The position numbers and the translations under genes are program-made. 21,758 nt of DNA. Origin: Cryptoclostridium sp964637365. Its GTDB lineage: Bacteria > Bacillota > Dehalobacteriia > UBA7702. Position 1 is the first letter of the stretch; each line of letters opens with the position of its first letter. Positions 14,315-21,700 of this stretch are shown here, one piece after another. The stretch covers positions 1-21,758 of the forward strand of contig CAZWWH010000027.1 of assembly GCA_964637365.1 (NCBI GenBank). The letters run 5' to 3'. The notes under the pieces were generated by a model. The model worked only from the letters and a program-made list of their open reading frames with translations. It ran no database searches and was not told where the DNA came from.

Positions 14315-16377
14315 TGTTCACCTCCGTCTTTTCTTAAAGTGAGAATACCGTCATACTCTACCGAACCGGTAAAGCCTTGGGGCACTACCACTGTAGTATA
14401 ATCGAAATCAATCAAAGCGGGGCCTTGAATCCCTTGGGCCAAGTTCCCTTCGCCGTAAACAGGTACGGTCACCTCGCCGTCGAGACCAAAGGCGTCACCC
14501 ACCACGGTTTTTTCTCCCGCTCCTTTGTGGGAGCCGAAAAGGAACAAAGCATTTTCCCCCATTTCCTCGTAACAGGCCAAATGGAGGTTGATGATTTCCC
14601 AATCCTGATCCCGCTCGGCGTATTCATAAGTGGCTTCGTGAACGTCATGGAAGGCCTTTTCCACCGCGTCCCGGCTGGCTTCATCAATGGTTCGGTCACC
14701 CCAGGGAACACTGATTTCATGATGCTGGCCGATATAGCGCATTTCCAGCACCACGTCGAAGCGACGGTTTTCCTCAGCCACGCCGAGACGGGCCAATTCC
14801 ACGTCGCCATCCTTCCGCATCGTATCAAGCATTTGCGCCAAGGCGCTACCGTCCCACTGGCCTTTTTCCATAAAAAAGCTACGGGTAAAATCGTAACGAC
14901 AGGAAGCCCCCAGCATCCCCCAGGAGCAGAACACCGGCCCCTGGACGGGAATGAGAACCTCTGTCATATGGAGAGAGTCCATAATCCCCGCGGCAAAGAG
15001 AGCAAAAGCGCCGCCAGCACTGAGTAAGCTGTAAAAACGGGGATCGTTTCCTTTCTGCATGGTAACGAGGCGCAAGGCGTCGGCCATCATTTCCGCGGCG
15101 ATGCGGTAAATAATGCGGGCGCTGTCCATAACGGAAAGTCCCAAAGGCGCGGCGATTTTCTTGGCCACGGCTTCTTCGGCTTTGGCTCGGGATAATTTCA
15201 TGCGGCCGCCAAGGAAGTTATCTTCATTCACCAGGCCCAGCAGCAAAAGGGCATCGGTGACAGTTGGCTCCTCCCCGCCTTGGTTGTAACAGGAAGGCCC
15301 CGGTACGGAACCCGCCGAGGCGGGGCCAACCAGAACACGGCCGCCGTCGTCCACATGAGCGATACTGCCGCCGCCGGCGCCGATGGAACTGATATCGATC
15401 ATAGGGATACTCAAAGGATATTCCGCCAGCTCCGATTGAGGAACCAGCTGATTTTTCCCACCGCTGACCACATGAACGTCAAAGCTAGTACCGCCCATAT
15501 CCGCCAGCACCATATGGCTTTTACCTAGCATTTGACCGAGAGCCTCATTTCCCACAGCGCCGCCGGCAGGCCCGGACAATAAGGTTTTAGCGGCGAAGCG
15601 GGCCACTGCCTCGGAATCACTGAGACCACCGCTGTTGAGCATAATATGAATGGGTTTATTCCAGCCGTACTGGGCCAACTCCTTTTGAATCACCCGGAGA
15701 TAATTTGCCAGCACCGGTGTGAGATAAGCGTTGATCACCGTGGTGGAGGTGCGTTCATATTCCCGAATCCGGGGAGCCACCTCCGAAGATAAGGAAACAA
15801 AGACCTCGGGAAGCTCCTCGTGGATAATCTCCGCTACCCTCTGCTCGTGGGCAGGATTTTGGAAGGAGAATAAAAAGCAAACGGCGATGGCTTTTACTCC
15901 ATATTCCCGACATTTCGCACAAGCCTGACGAACGCTATCTTCATCCAGGGGAATCACGATGTCGCCCTTATAATCCACCCGTTCACGGATACCCAAACGC
16001 AAACGGCGGGGCACTAGAACCTCAGGCATTTGAATGCGCAAATCCCACTGATTTTTCAGCTGGGAGCGGCGTACCTCCAGGGCGTCCCGAAAGCCTTCGG
16101 TGGTAAAAAGCGCGGTTTTAACCCCCTTTTTTTCCAGCAGGGCATTTAAGGCTAACGTGGTGCCATGGGCAATTTGAGTGGTTTGGCTTAACAATGTATT
16201 CAAATCGGTATCCCAGGCCTTGGCCAGCTCCCGAAGGCCGGACAAGATACCTCGGGCGGGATTTTCATGGTCAGTAGGATTTTTCACAAAGACGCTGCGG
16301 GAGGCACCGTTCTCCAGGGAACCAACCGAGGTGTAATCGGTAAAAGTGCCGCCGGTATCAATGGCAATTTTTATCAT
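14311..16377 (-). CDS. hyuA: Hydantoinase/oxoprolinase subunit A (HyuA family, ASKHA ATPase)
   Basis: A 688-residue ATPase-like subunit that phosphorylates or activates the substrate (in the family a cyclic amide or enol) before hydrolysis or carboxylation with HyuB. The phosphate loop DTGGTFTD is at residues 7-14. HGTTLALNALLEKKG, the second loop ADMGGTSFDVHVV near residue 290 and IDISSIGAGGGSIAHVD are also classic. The C-terminal part has the family's beta-rich domain. AGAAGG sits about eight bases before the start. It is separated from ubiD by 77 bases that contain a GC-rich hairpin, while hyuB overlaps its 3' end. It cannot be assigned to oxoproline, hydantoin or another ring without biochemical data. 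Confidence 0.9.
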   Translation of the reverse strand: MIKIAIDTGGTFTDYTSVGSLENGASRSVFVKNPTDHENPARGILSGLRELAKAWDTDLNTLLSQTTQIAHGTTLALNALLEKKGVKTALFTTEGFRDALEVRRSQLKNQWDLRIQMPEVLVPRRLRLGIRERVDYKGDIVIPLDEDSVRQACAKCREYGVKAIAVCFLFSFQNPAHEQRVAEIIHEELPEVFVSLSSEVAPRIREYERTSTTVINAYLTPVLANYLRVIQKELAQYGWNKPIHIMLNSGGLSDSEAVARFAAKTLLSGPAGGAVGNEALGQMLGKSHMVLADMGGTSFDVHVVSGGKNQLVPQSELAEYPLSIPMIDISSIGAGGGSIAHVDDGGRVLVGPASAGSVPGPSCYNQGGEEPTVTDALLLLGLVNEDNFLGGRMKLSRAKAEEAVAKKIAAPLGLSVMDSARIIYRIAAEMMADALRLVTMQKGNDPRFYSLLSAGGAFALFAAGIMDSLHMTEVLIPVQGPVFCSWGMLGASCRYDFTRSFFMEKGQWDGSALAQMLDTMRKDGDVELARLGVAEENRRFDVVLEMRYIGQHHEISVPWGDRTIDEASRDAVEKAFHDVHEATYEYAERDQDWEIINLHLACYEEMGENALFLFGSHKGAGEKTVVGDAFGLDGEVTVPVYGEGNLAQGIQGPALIDFDYTTVVVPQGFTGSVEYDGILTLRKDGGEQ

Positions 16378-16423
16378 AAAACGAACCTTCTTTTCTCAAA
16401 AATTCATGGAATCAAACGGGGAA

Positions 16424-16443
16424 GGCCGCCTAAAAAGGCGGCC
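16424..16443 (-). other. GC-rich hairpin between ubiD and hyuA
   Basis: GGCCGCC and GGCGGCC pair perfectly around a six-base A/T loop, 11 bases after the ubiD-family stop. No T run follows on the minus strand, so it does not look like a terminator. It may set the relative stability or processing of the two halves of the transcript. Confidence 0.5.
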
Positions 16444-16454
16444 GGGTTCATAGA

Positions 16455-17822
16455 TTATTTGGTGTATTTGTGGAGCCGCTGTACTGCCGCTTCCACAACG
16501 GGATCCATTTCGATTTTAGGGGAGAAACCGCTCATGGGTTTGGTAGCGTCAATTCCCATTTTCGATGTTCTACTCAATTCATCGGTAGAGGGGTCGAGGG
16601 TAACTCCCATACCCAGATGCTGTGGCAGAATCGTCACGCCGTGATCGGCCTGCAATCGCGTGGCCAAAGCCCAAAGGACTTCTTCCTCATTGAAAACATC
16701 CACATCTTCATCAACCACTACCACCATTTTGATGTTATGGTCTACGGCAAAGGCTGCGTAAATGGCCTGCTGCGGCTGCCCTTCGGCGATTTTTTTCATG
16801 GAAATATAGCAATGGAACAAGCCGCAGGCAGAAAAAGGAGCATGTACGGCTTTGATATTGGGTAAGGTTTGATGGAGGGCCTTCAACACGTCGCCTTCTC
16901 TTTGAATGGCCACAACGGTGATGTGCTCGCTGCTCATGCCGGGGGTCACATCGTGATAAACGGCCTTTTCCCGATAGCGGATGGCCTTGACCTTAAAGAC
17001 GTTTTCAGTGCTGCGGTAGCAGGCGTAGTTGGTAAATTCCGCAAAGGGGCCTTCCTTTTCACGGACGTCGGCCATAATTTCCCCTTCCAGCACGATTTCG
17101 GCATAGGCCGGGACCTGTAAATCCACGGTAGCGCACTGAGCCACCTCTAAGGGTTCGCCAAAAAGACCTCCAATGGCGCCATATTTACCCTGATCATAGG
17201 GGACAAGAGCCATGGAGCCCAAAGAAATGTTGGGATGGACACCGATGACAATGGCAGCTTCCAGACTTTCCCCTCGTTCCTCACTGCGGCGGAAATATTC
17301 CCAAAGCCGCTGGCGAGAATGGAGAGAAATTCCCAGCTTATCCTTCCCCTTGAGCTGCATCCGATGGAAGCCCAGGGTTTCAGCGCCACTTTCCGGATCC
17401 TTAGCCACACAAAGCCCAGAAGTCACATAGGGCCCCGCGTCAATAGGGAAATGAGTGGGAATGGGCAATTTGTAAAGGTCAATATCATCCCCGGTGATAC
17501 AATGGGCCGCGAAGGGCGGATTTTCCACCACTTTGACCTCTTCGATGCGTTTGCCGATGCGTTTGGCGAACTCATTGGAGACCTCTTTCGTTTCCACCCC
17601 CATGGCCTTGGCAAACCGTTCTCTGGTGCCCAAGACATTGGTAATCACAGGGAATTCGCTGTTTTCCACCTGGTCAAACACCATCACAGGATAACGGTGT
17701 TCCTTTTCCAGATCCATCATCAACTGAGTAATTTCATATTCTCGCTTCACTTCTTCAGTAACGTGTTTGATTTGACCTTCTTTATCTAGTTGTTCCAAAA
17801 ATACACGCCAGTCTTGACTCAT
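16455..17822 (-). CDS. UbiD-family prenyl-FMN-dependent decarboxylase
   Basis: A 455-residue UbiD-like enzyme expected to add or remove CO2 on an aromatic, heteroaromatic or alpha,beta-unsaturated carboxylate using prFMN and a metal ion. Family segments include PYVTSGLCVAKDPESG (131-146), GFHRMQLKGKDKLGI (151-165) with R154 a good candidate for the active-site Arg, IVIGVHPNISLGS (191-203), AEIVLEGEI (241-249) with E246 a candidate acidic partner, and EGPFAEFTNY (257-266). An alignment is needed to fix the Arg-Glu-Glu set. GAGAGGG precedes the start. It lies 38 bases after the S component of the transporter, with no promoter or terminator between, so uptake and decarboxylation appear co-expressed. 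UbiX and an LpdD-like partner are further downstream. Confidence 0.9.
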   Translation of the reverse strand: MSQDWRVFLEQLDKEGQIKHVTEEVKREYEITQLMMDLEKEHRYPVMVFDQVENSEFPVITNVLGTRERFAKAMGVETKEVSNEFAKRIGKRIEEVKVVENPPFAAHCITGDDIDLYKLPIPTHFPIDAGPYVTSGLCVAKDPESGAETLGFHRMQLKGKDKLGISLHSRQRLWEYFRRSEERGESLEAAIVIGVHPNISLGSMALVPYDQGKYGAIGGLFGEPLEVAQCATVDLQVPAYAEIVLEGEIMADVREKEGPFAEFTNYACYRSTENVFKVKAIRYREKAVYHDVTPGMSSEHITVVAIQREGDVLKALHQTLPNIKAVHAPFSACGLFHCYISMKKIAEGQPQQAIYAAFAVDHNIKMVVVVDEDVDVFNEEEVLWALATRLQADHGVTILPQHLGMGVTLDPSTDELSRTSKMGIDATKPMSGFSPKIEMDPVVEAAVQRLHKYTK

Positions 17823-17860
17823 AATTTCCCTCTCATTTTCTTTTTCTTAAGGGCAGACGG

Positions 17861-18397
17861 TTATTTCGCCAAACCCGATTTTTTTACTTTATCGTATACA
17901 AGTTTCGTAAAAATAGTGGACAGCGGCCAACAAACAGCGACGATAATCAAGGATTCAATAATCGCCACATTCAAAGGAACACCGTAAATTTTCACCAAGC
18001 CCACACAGATACAGCAATTTCCCAAGAAATTGCAGAAGAACTGAGCCACAATATGGTGCCACCATTTTTCCATGGAGCATTTCGCTGCCACGGCGGAAAC
18101 CGCAATAGAACCGATGGCATTAGCAAAGACAAAAACAAGCCACAAGGGACTGTACCAAATGGAAATAATGGCTTCTACTTCCCCGGCGATGATACCTGCG
18201 GGCTGTCTGTAAAGCAACGTAATAATTCCGGTGAAAAAGGCCCATACGGTGCCGTTAATTAAATACATCCCCGCTTTTCCCCAAGGGAAAAGATTGTCGA
18301 TTTGTCCTGTTACCTGACAGGCGATGACGAAAACGATCCCCAAAATAACGGAACCCACCAAAGCTTTTGTATCGGTTCTGAAAACACTACTATTCAT
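17861..18397 (-). CDS. ECF transporter substrate-binding S component (YkoE-like)
   Basis: A 178-residue membrane protein with about five to six helices and a basic C-terminus, the size of ECF S components, which bind a vitamin-like substrate and dock on the T/ATPase module. The pattern LLYRQPAGIIAGEVEAIISI (about 61-80) resembles the R-x-PG-x(4)-E-x-x-AA stretch I recall from YkoE, the hydroxymethylpyrimidine S component; this is from memory and not a scored alignment. AGGAGGC upstream fixes the start. It sits directly behind its own ATPase and T genes (a dedicated group I system). The cobalamin riboswitch in front suggests a corrinoid or corrinoid-precursor substrate instead, as with CbrT-type components; the downstream UbiD/Hyu genes suggest an aromatic or N-heterocyclic acid. 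Confidence 0.75.
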   Translation of the reverse strand: MNSSVFRTDTKALVGSVILGIVFVIACQVTGQIDNLFPWGKAGMYLINGTVWAFFTGIITLLYRQPAGIIAGEVEAIISIWYSPLWLVFVFANAIGSIAVSAVAAKCSMEKWWHHIVAQFFCNFLGNCCICVGLVKIYGVPLNVAIIESLIIVAVCWPLSTIFTKLVYDKVKKSGLAK

Positions 18398-18439
18398 TGT
18401 TTCTGCCTCCTAAAATGATTTCCTTCTTTTTCTTTTAAA

Positions 18440-19183
18440 TTAAATAAAATATGATAACACTCTTTGCGCGCACAAGAGTAAAATCATCAATATGACCACA
18501 CCGAGGGCGATTCTTTCCCAAGGTTTTATGTCGAGTTTTGTTGTAAAAGTTCTGGTCTTTTCCCGGCCAAAGCCCCGCAGCTCCATGGAAAGCGCCGTTT
18601 CCGAAGAACGACGGATGGCCCGGTACAGGAAGGGAAAAAAGGTTGGTAAAATTGTTTTTACTTTATTCCACACACCGTCGCAGGGTAAACCGCGCACCGT
18701 CTGACTGTCACAAATGGAAAGGTATTCCTTTTGCATCAGGGGCAAAAAGCGGGCGGCCACACCCGTCAGCATAGCGTAGCGATACGGCACATGCCAGCTT
18801 ACCAGCATCAGGGTAGCCTGCTTGGAGGAAGTCCAGGTCATGCACTGAATGGCCGCCATAGCAATGGCGGAGGTGCGAAGGGTGCCCAGAAGGGCGACCT
18901 TCCAAAAATCACTGTAAACCTTGATGATGCCCCACTGCCAAATAAGGTGTCCCTGGCGGCAAAATAAGAATTGGATCACGAAAATCTGTGACGCCACCAA
19001 AAGCATCAAGACTACTAACACCTTATATTTCTTCAAAGATTTGGTGAAAAGTGCGTCCATCAACACCATAACGGCTATGATGGCCAATTCCCCGGGAATC
19101 GTGGCAAAGGTAAAAGCAGCGATAATCAAAAATACACACCAAAAAATTTTCAAACGGGGATCCAGGCGTTCCGCGAAGTTCAT
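18440..19183 (-). CDS. ECF transporter T component (transmembrane scaffold)
   Basis: A 247-residue EcfT/CbiQ-type membrane protein that links the ATPases to the S component. It starts NFAERLDPRLKIFWCVFLI, typical of the family. The two coupling-helix motifs of the X-R-G type are visible: SQTVRGLP (about 160-167) and SMELRGFG (about 198-205). Helices fill the first half and one closes the C-terminus. Its ATG overlaps the ATPase stop by four bases (ATGA). A 42-base gap with a strong ribosome binding site separates it from the S gene. Confidence 0.88.
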   Translation of the reverse strand: MNFAERLDPRLKIFWCVFLIIAAFTFATIPGELAIIAVMVLMDALFTKSLKKYKVLVVLMLLVASQIFVIQFLFCRQGHLIWQWGIIKVYSDFWKVALLGTLRTSAIAMAAIQCMTWTSSKQATLMLVSWHVPYRYAMLTGVAARFLPLMQKEYLSICDSQTVRGLPCDGVWNKVKTILPTFFPFLYRAIRRSSETALSMELRGFGREKTRTFTTKLDIKPWERIALGVVILMILLLCAQRVLSYFI

Positions 19184-20667
19184 ACCGTAAGCCCCCCTTC
19201 AAAAACGAGACCAATGCGTTCCAGGGTATCCAAATGATTGCCCATCTCAGTCCCAGGGATATCCAAAACGATTTCATGGCGGTACATAGAAACAATACGG
19301 TGAGCATATTGCTTTGCCATGGACAAGTCATGTGTGACCAGCAGTACTGTTTTCCCCTGCTTTACCAATTCTGAAAGGGCGTCCATAATCATATAACTTT
19401 GGGCTTCATCAAGACCGGAGGTGGGTTCATCGGCGATAATCAAGTCTGGATCACCAACTAACACTGAGGCTAAGGCCAGCATTTGCCGCTGTCCACGGCT
19501 GAGTTTTTGGGGATGCTCTCCCATATAAGAAAGAAGTCCGCTCTGGGCCAACGCAGCCTCTACTCGTTCCTTGATGACATTCTCCGGCAGCTTTCTCAGC
19601 TTTAGGGTAAAGGCTACCTCTTCTTCTACTGTTGAGGCGAAAATCTGAAAATCGGGATTTTGAAAAAGAAAGCCGATGCGCTTCCGCAATTCATTGATGT
19701 TTTTCTTCGTCACAGTCTGACCAAAGAGCTCTACGGAACCTACTGAAGGAGTAAGCAGCCCTTCCAGCATTTTCATCAAGGTGGTTTTACCGGAGCCGTT
19801 CAAACCAATCACGGAAACAAATTCTCCTTGGCCGATAGAAAGGTCTAAAGGCTCGCAGCCCACGAAGCCGCCTTTATAAGTGTAGCCTGCGCCGTTGACC
19901 CGGGCCACGATATCTCCACCGTTAGTTGGATTGGCGCTGTGTGCCTTGTGGGCATCGCGCTCCTTAGCGGCAAAGGCTTCGGGGGTATATTCATGACCAA
20001 TGGTGCCTTGGTCCATCACCAACACTCGGTTGGCACAGGATAGCACCTCTTCGGTACGGTCCATAACCATAATAATGGTAACACCCTTTTCTTGATTAAG
20101 GGAAGCCAGGTGCTGATAGAGGTCTCTGCGGCCTTGGGGGTCAAGCTCCGCTGTGGGCTGATCCAAAATCAAGATGGGAGCGTCCAGGGCCAGAACCCCT
20201 GCTAAAACCACACGCTGGGCCTGACCTCCGGATAATTCCTCGGTTTTGCGTTCTTCCAGACCGGAAAGCCCCACAAAATCGAGAATTTCATGAACTCTTT
20301 GGTCCATTTCTTCCCAAGGCACATTTTTATTGCCAATGCCAAAGGCCACGTCTTCATAAACGTCAACGCTAACTACCTGATTTTGCGGCTCCTGCATCAT
20401 ATAACCGAGATAATCGGACATTTTGGGCAGAGGAATTTCCGCAACATCCCGTCCCATCACCTTAACGTTGCCCCGCAGATCCCCTTCGTGGAACTTGGGA
20501 ATCGCGCCGGTGATACAGTGCAAAAGCGCGGATTTCCCTGACGCCACGGCGCCAGTAATGGCGACAAAGTCCCCTTGAGCAACAGTAAGGTCGATATCAT
20601 GGAGGGCCGCCTTGGTTTCAGGCGGGAAAGTCAAAGATTCAATTTTAATCTGCACTGCGGGTTCCAT
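19180..20667 (-). CDS. Fused double ECF ATPase (YkoD-like, two ABC domains)
   Basis: A 495-residue protein with two ECF ATPase domains in one chain, as in YkoD-type transporters. Domain 1: Walker A GAVASGKSA (39-47), LSGGQ (145-149), Walker B ILILDQPTAELDP with Q170 where the catalytic Glu is expected, and VMDR (201-204) where the switch His should be. Domain 2: Walker A GLNGSGKTT (288-296), LSRGQ (389-393), ADEPTSGLD with E414, and VTHD with H446. Domain 1 therefore looks catalytically degenerate while domain 2 is intact. The start at 20667 has GGAGG five bases upstream. In-frame ATGs at 20679 and 20700 are poorer, and the latter would lie in the terminator stem. First gene of the riboswitch-controlled operon. 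Confidence 0.88.
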   Translation of the reverse strand: MEPAVQIKIESLTFPPETKAALHDIDLTVAQGDFVAITGAVASGKSALLHCITGAIPKFHEGDLRGNVKVMGRDVAEIPLPKMSDYLGYMMQEPQNQVVSVDVYEDVAFGIGNKNVPWEEMDQRVHEILDFVGLSGLEERKTEELSGGQAQRVVLAGVLALDAPILILDQPTAELDPQGRRDLYQHLASLNQEKGVTIIMVMDRTEEVLSCANRVLVMDQGTIGHEYTPEAFAAKERDAHKAHSANPTNGGDIVARVNGAGYTYKGGFVGCEPLDLSIGQGEFVSVIGLNGSGKTTLMKMLEGLLTPSVGSVELFGQTVTKKNINELRKRIGFLFQNPDFQIFASTVEEEVAFTLKLRKLPENVIKERVEAALAQSGLLSYMGEHPQKLSRGQRQMLALASVLVGDPDLIIADEPTSGLDEAQSYMIMDALSELVKQGKTVLLVTHDLSMAKQYAHRIVSMYRHEIVLDIPGTEMGNHLDTLERIGLVFEGGLTV

Positions 20668-20684
20668 CAAAGCCTCCATAAAAT

Positions 20685-20737
20685 AAAAAAGCTCCAGCAC
20701 ATAAGCAGACCAGGCGTCTGATTAAAGCTGAAACTTT
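20685..20737 (-). terminator. Intrinsic terminator acting as expression platform of the cobalamin riboswitch
   Basis: On the minus strand AAAGTTTCAGC (from 20737) pairs with GCTGGAGCTTT (two G-U pairs), followed by the rest of a T6 run and ATTTT. A nested hairpin CAGAC/GTCTG (20706-20720) caps it. It sits between the riboswitch and the ATPase start codon, about 20 bases before it, so aptamer folding can decide readthrough. Confidence 0.75.
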
Positions 20738-20762
20738 ACCATTGTTTCGTCTTAATATTTTA

Positions 20763-20908
20763 CAGGCAGGTCTTCTGACTCATGGTTTTCACCGATTGCC
20801 GCGCCTTCCCGATGACTCAGTGGCATTATGCGGCTCTCACAACCATTTACAGCGGCGGGTCCGTTTCGGTTTTGCACCGAATTCCCTATTATCCCCAAAG
20901 GGCACCAG
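20763..20908 (-). ncRNA. Cobalamin (adenosylcobalamin-type) riboswitch
   Basis: On the minus strand the conserved elements occur in the right order: GGTGCC, GGGAATTCGGTGCAAAACCG, GACCCGCCGCTGTAA, GCCACTG, TCGGGAAGGCG and the closing B12 box AGTCAGAAGACCTGCC (20765-20780). These are hallmarks of the cobalamin riboswitch aptamer. It starts about 20 bases after the predicted transcription start and is followed by a terminator, so B12 should reduce expression of the ECF-UbiD-Hyu operon. The ends given are approximate. Confidence 0.93.
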
Positions 20909-20933
20909 TAAAAGATATTATATTTTCGTGTTT

Positions 20934-20962
20934 ATTATACGGGATTGGAAGAATCTTGTCAA
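20934..20962 (-). promoter_or_regulatory. Consensus sigma-A promoter of the riboswitch-controlled operon
   Basis: On the minus strand a perfect TTGACA (20957-20962), a 17-base spacer and a perfect TATAAT (20934-20939). Transcription would start near 20927, just before the aptamer. Such a strong promoter suggests the riboswitch is the main control. Confidence 0.88.
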
Positions 20963-21039
20963 GAGACGACAACGACTTTCATAAAAAAATTAAGCTTCTT
21001 CTCAAAACAAGAAAAAAATGCTACATATCTAAATATATA

Positions 21040-21068
21040 TTGAAAGTCATTCTATATTATGTTACACT
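21040..21068 (+). promoter_or_regulatory. Promoter of ppa
   Basis: TTGAAA at 21040-21045, a 17-base spacer and TACACT at 21063-21068 with a TGT (TGn) extension. It lies about 40 bases before the GGAGGT site of ppa and points away from the riboswitch promoter. The 77 bases between the two promoters are A/T-rich and hold nothing else I can name. Confidence 0.6.
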
Positions 21069-21114
21069 GGTTGCGTTAAGGAAAGAAAAAGATTCATGCA
21101 GGAGGTCATACCGG

Positions 21115-21648
21115 ATGACGAACTTATGGCACGACATTAGCCCCTCTCGGGTGAACCCCGACAATTTTCTGGCAGTGATTGAAATTGAGAAAGGCTCCAG
21201 GAACAAATATGAGCTGGATAAATCCACCGGCGCCCTGATTCTCGACCGCATTCTCTACACCTCTACTCATTATCCCGCCAACTATGGCTTCATTCCACGC
21301 ACTTATGCTGACGATGGCGACCCTTTGGACGTTTTAGTATTGAGCAGTGAAAGTATTTTACCGATGAGCCTGGTGCGGTGTTATCCCATTGGTGTTATCA
21401 CCATGATGGACAATGGGAAATACGATGAGAAAATCATCGCAATTCCTTTTAAAGATCCCAATTACAATACCTTTAAGGATATTGAACAGCTGCCCCAGCA
21501 TCGCTTTAAGGAAATGCAGCATTTCTTTCAGGTATACAAAAACCTTGAGGAAAAAGAAACCATCGTTGATGAAGTCCAAGGTGCGGAAGCTGCAAAAAAA
21601 ACCATACAACAATGCTTAGATAATTATATTGAAACCTTTTGCCGCTGA
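21115..21648 (+). CDS. ppa: Soluble (family I) inorganic pyrophosphatase
   Basis: A 177-residue cytosolic Mg-dependent enzyme that hydrolyses pyrophosphate to phosphate and so pulls biosynthetic reactions forward. The family I signature DGDPLDV is at residues 67-73 with its metal-binding Asp residues. Other marks are IEIEKGSRNKYELD (22-35), YPANYGFIPRTYADDGD (53-69) and DEKIIAIP, with the KNLEEKE-type helix near the end. Length is normal. GGAGGT (21101-21106) eight bases upstream fixes the start at 21115; longer in-frame extensions cross the promoter and riboswitch region. Single gene. No terminator is visible in the 27 bases before the IS end. Confidence 0.94.
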   Translation: MTNLWHDISPSRVNPDNFLAVIEIEKGSRNKYELDKSTGALILDRILYTSTHYPANYGFIPRTYADDGDPLDVLVLSSESILPMSLVRCYPIGVITMMDNGKYDEKIIAIPFKDPNYNTFKDIEQLPQHRFKEMQHFFQVYKNLEEKETIVDEVQGAEAAKKTIQQCLDNYIETFCR

Positions 21649-21675
21649 GAATATCAAAAAAGAGAACCCACAGAT

Positions 21676-21700
21676 TGAAGTGACCCCCAAAAGTTAGACA
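21676..21700 (-). repeat. Terminal inverted repeat (IRR-type) of the right IS
   Basis: A 25-base end matching 19 of 25 positions of the end at 89-113. Both start TGAA and finish GTTAGACA. It lies 27 bases after the ppa stop. Confidence 0.6.

Noticed and set aside
12578..16377. Acetone carboxylase
   Set aside because: HyuA/HyuB are related to its alpha and beta subunits, but no gamma subunit gene is in the operon and both proteins have the shorter hydantoinase-type lengths.
16424..16443. Hairpin between ubiD and hyuA as a transcription terminator
   Set aside because: The stem is good, but the following bases (TTCCCCGTTTG) are not a U tract, so it should not end the operon.
17235..17789. 184-codon open frame antisense to the ubiD-family gene
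   Set aside because: Shadow of the well-supported decarboxylase; no promoter or ribosome binding site.
114..21675. A proven composite transposon
   Set aside because: Only the inner IS ends are visible. Neither complete IS copies nor outer target duplications can be seen, and a contig break at repeats is simpler.
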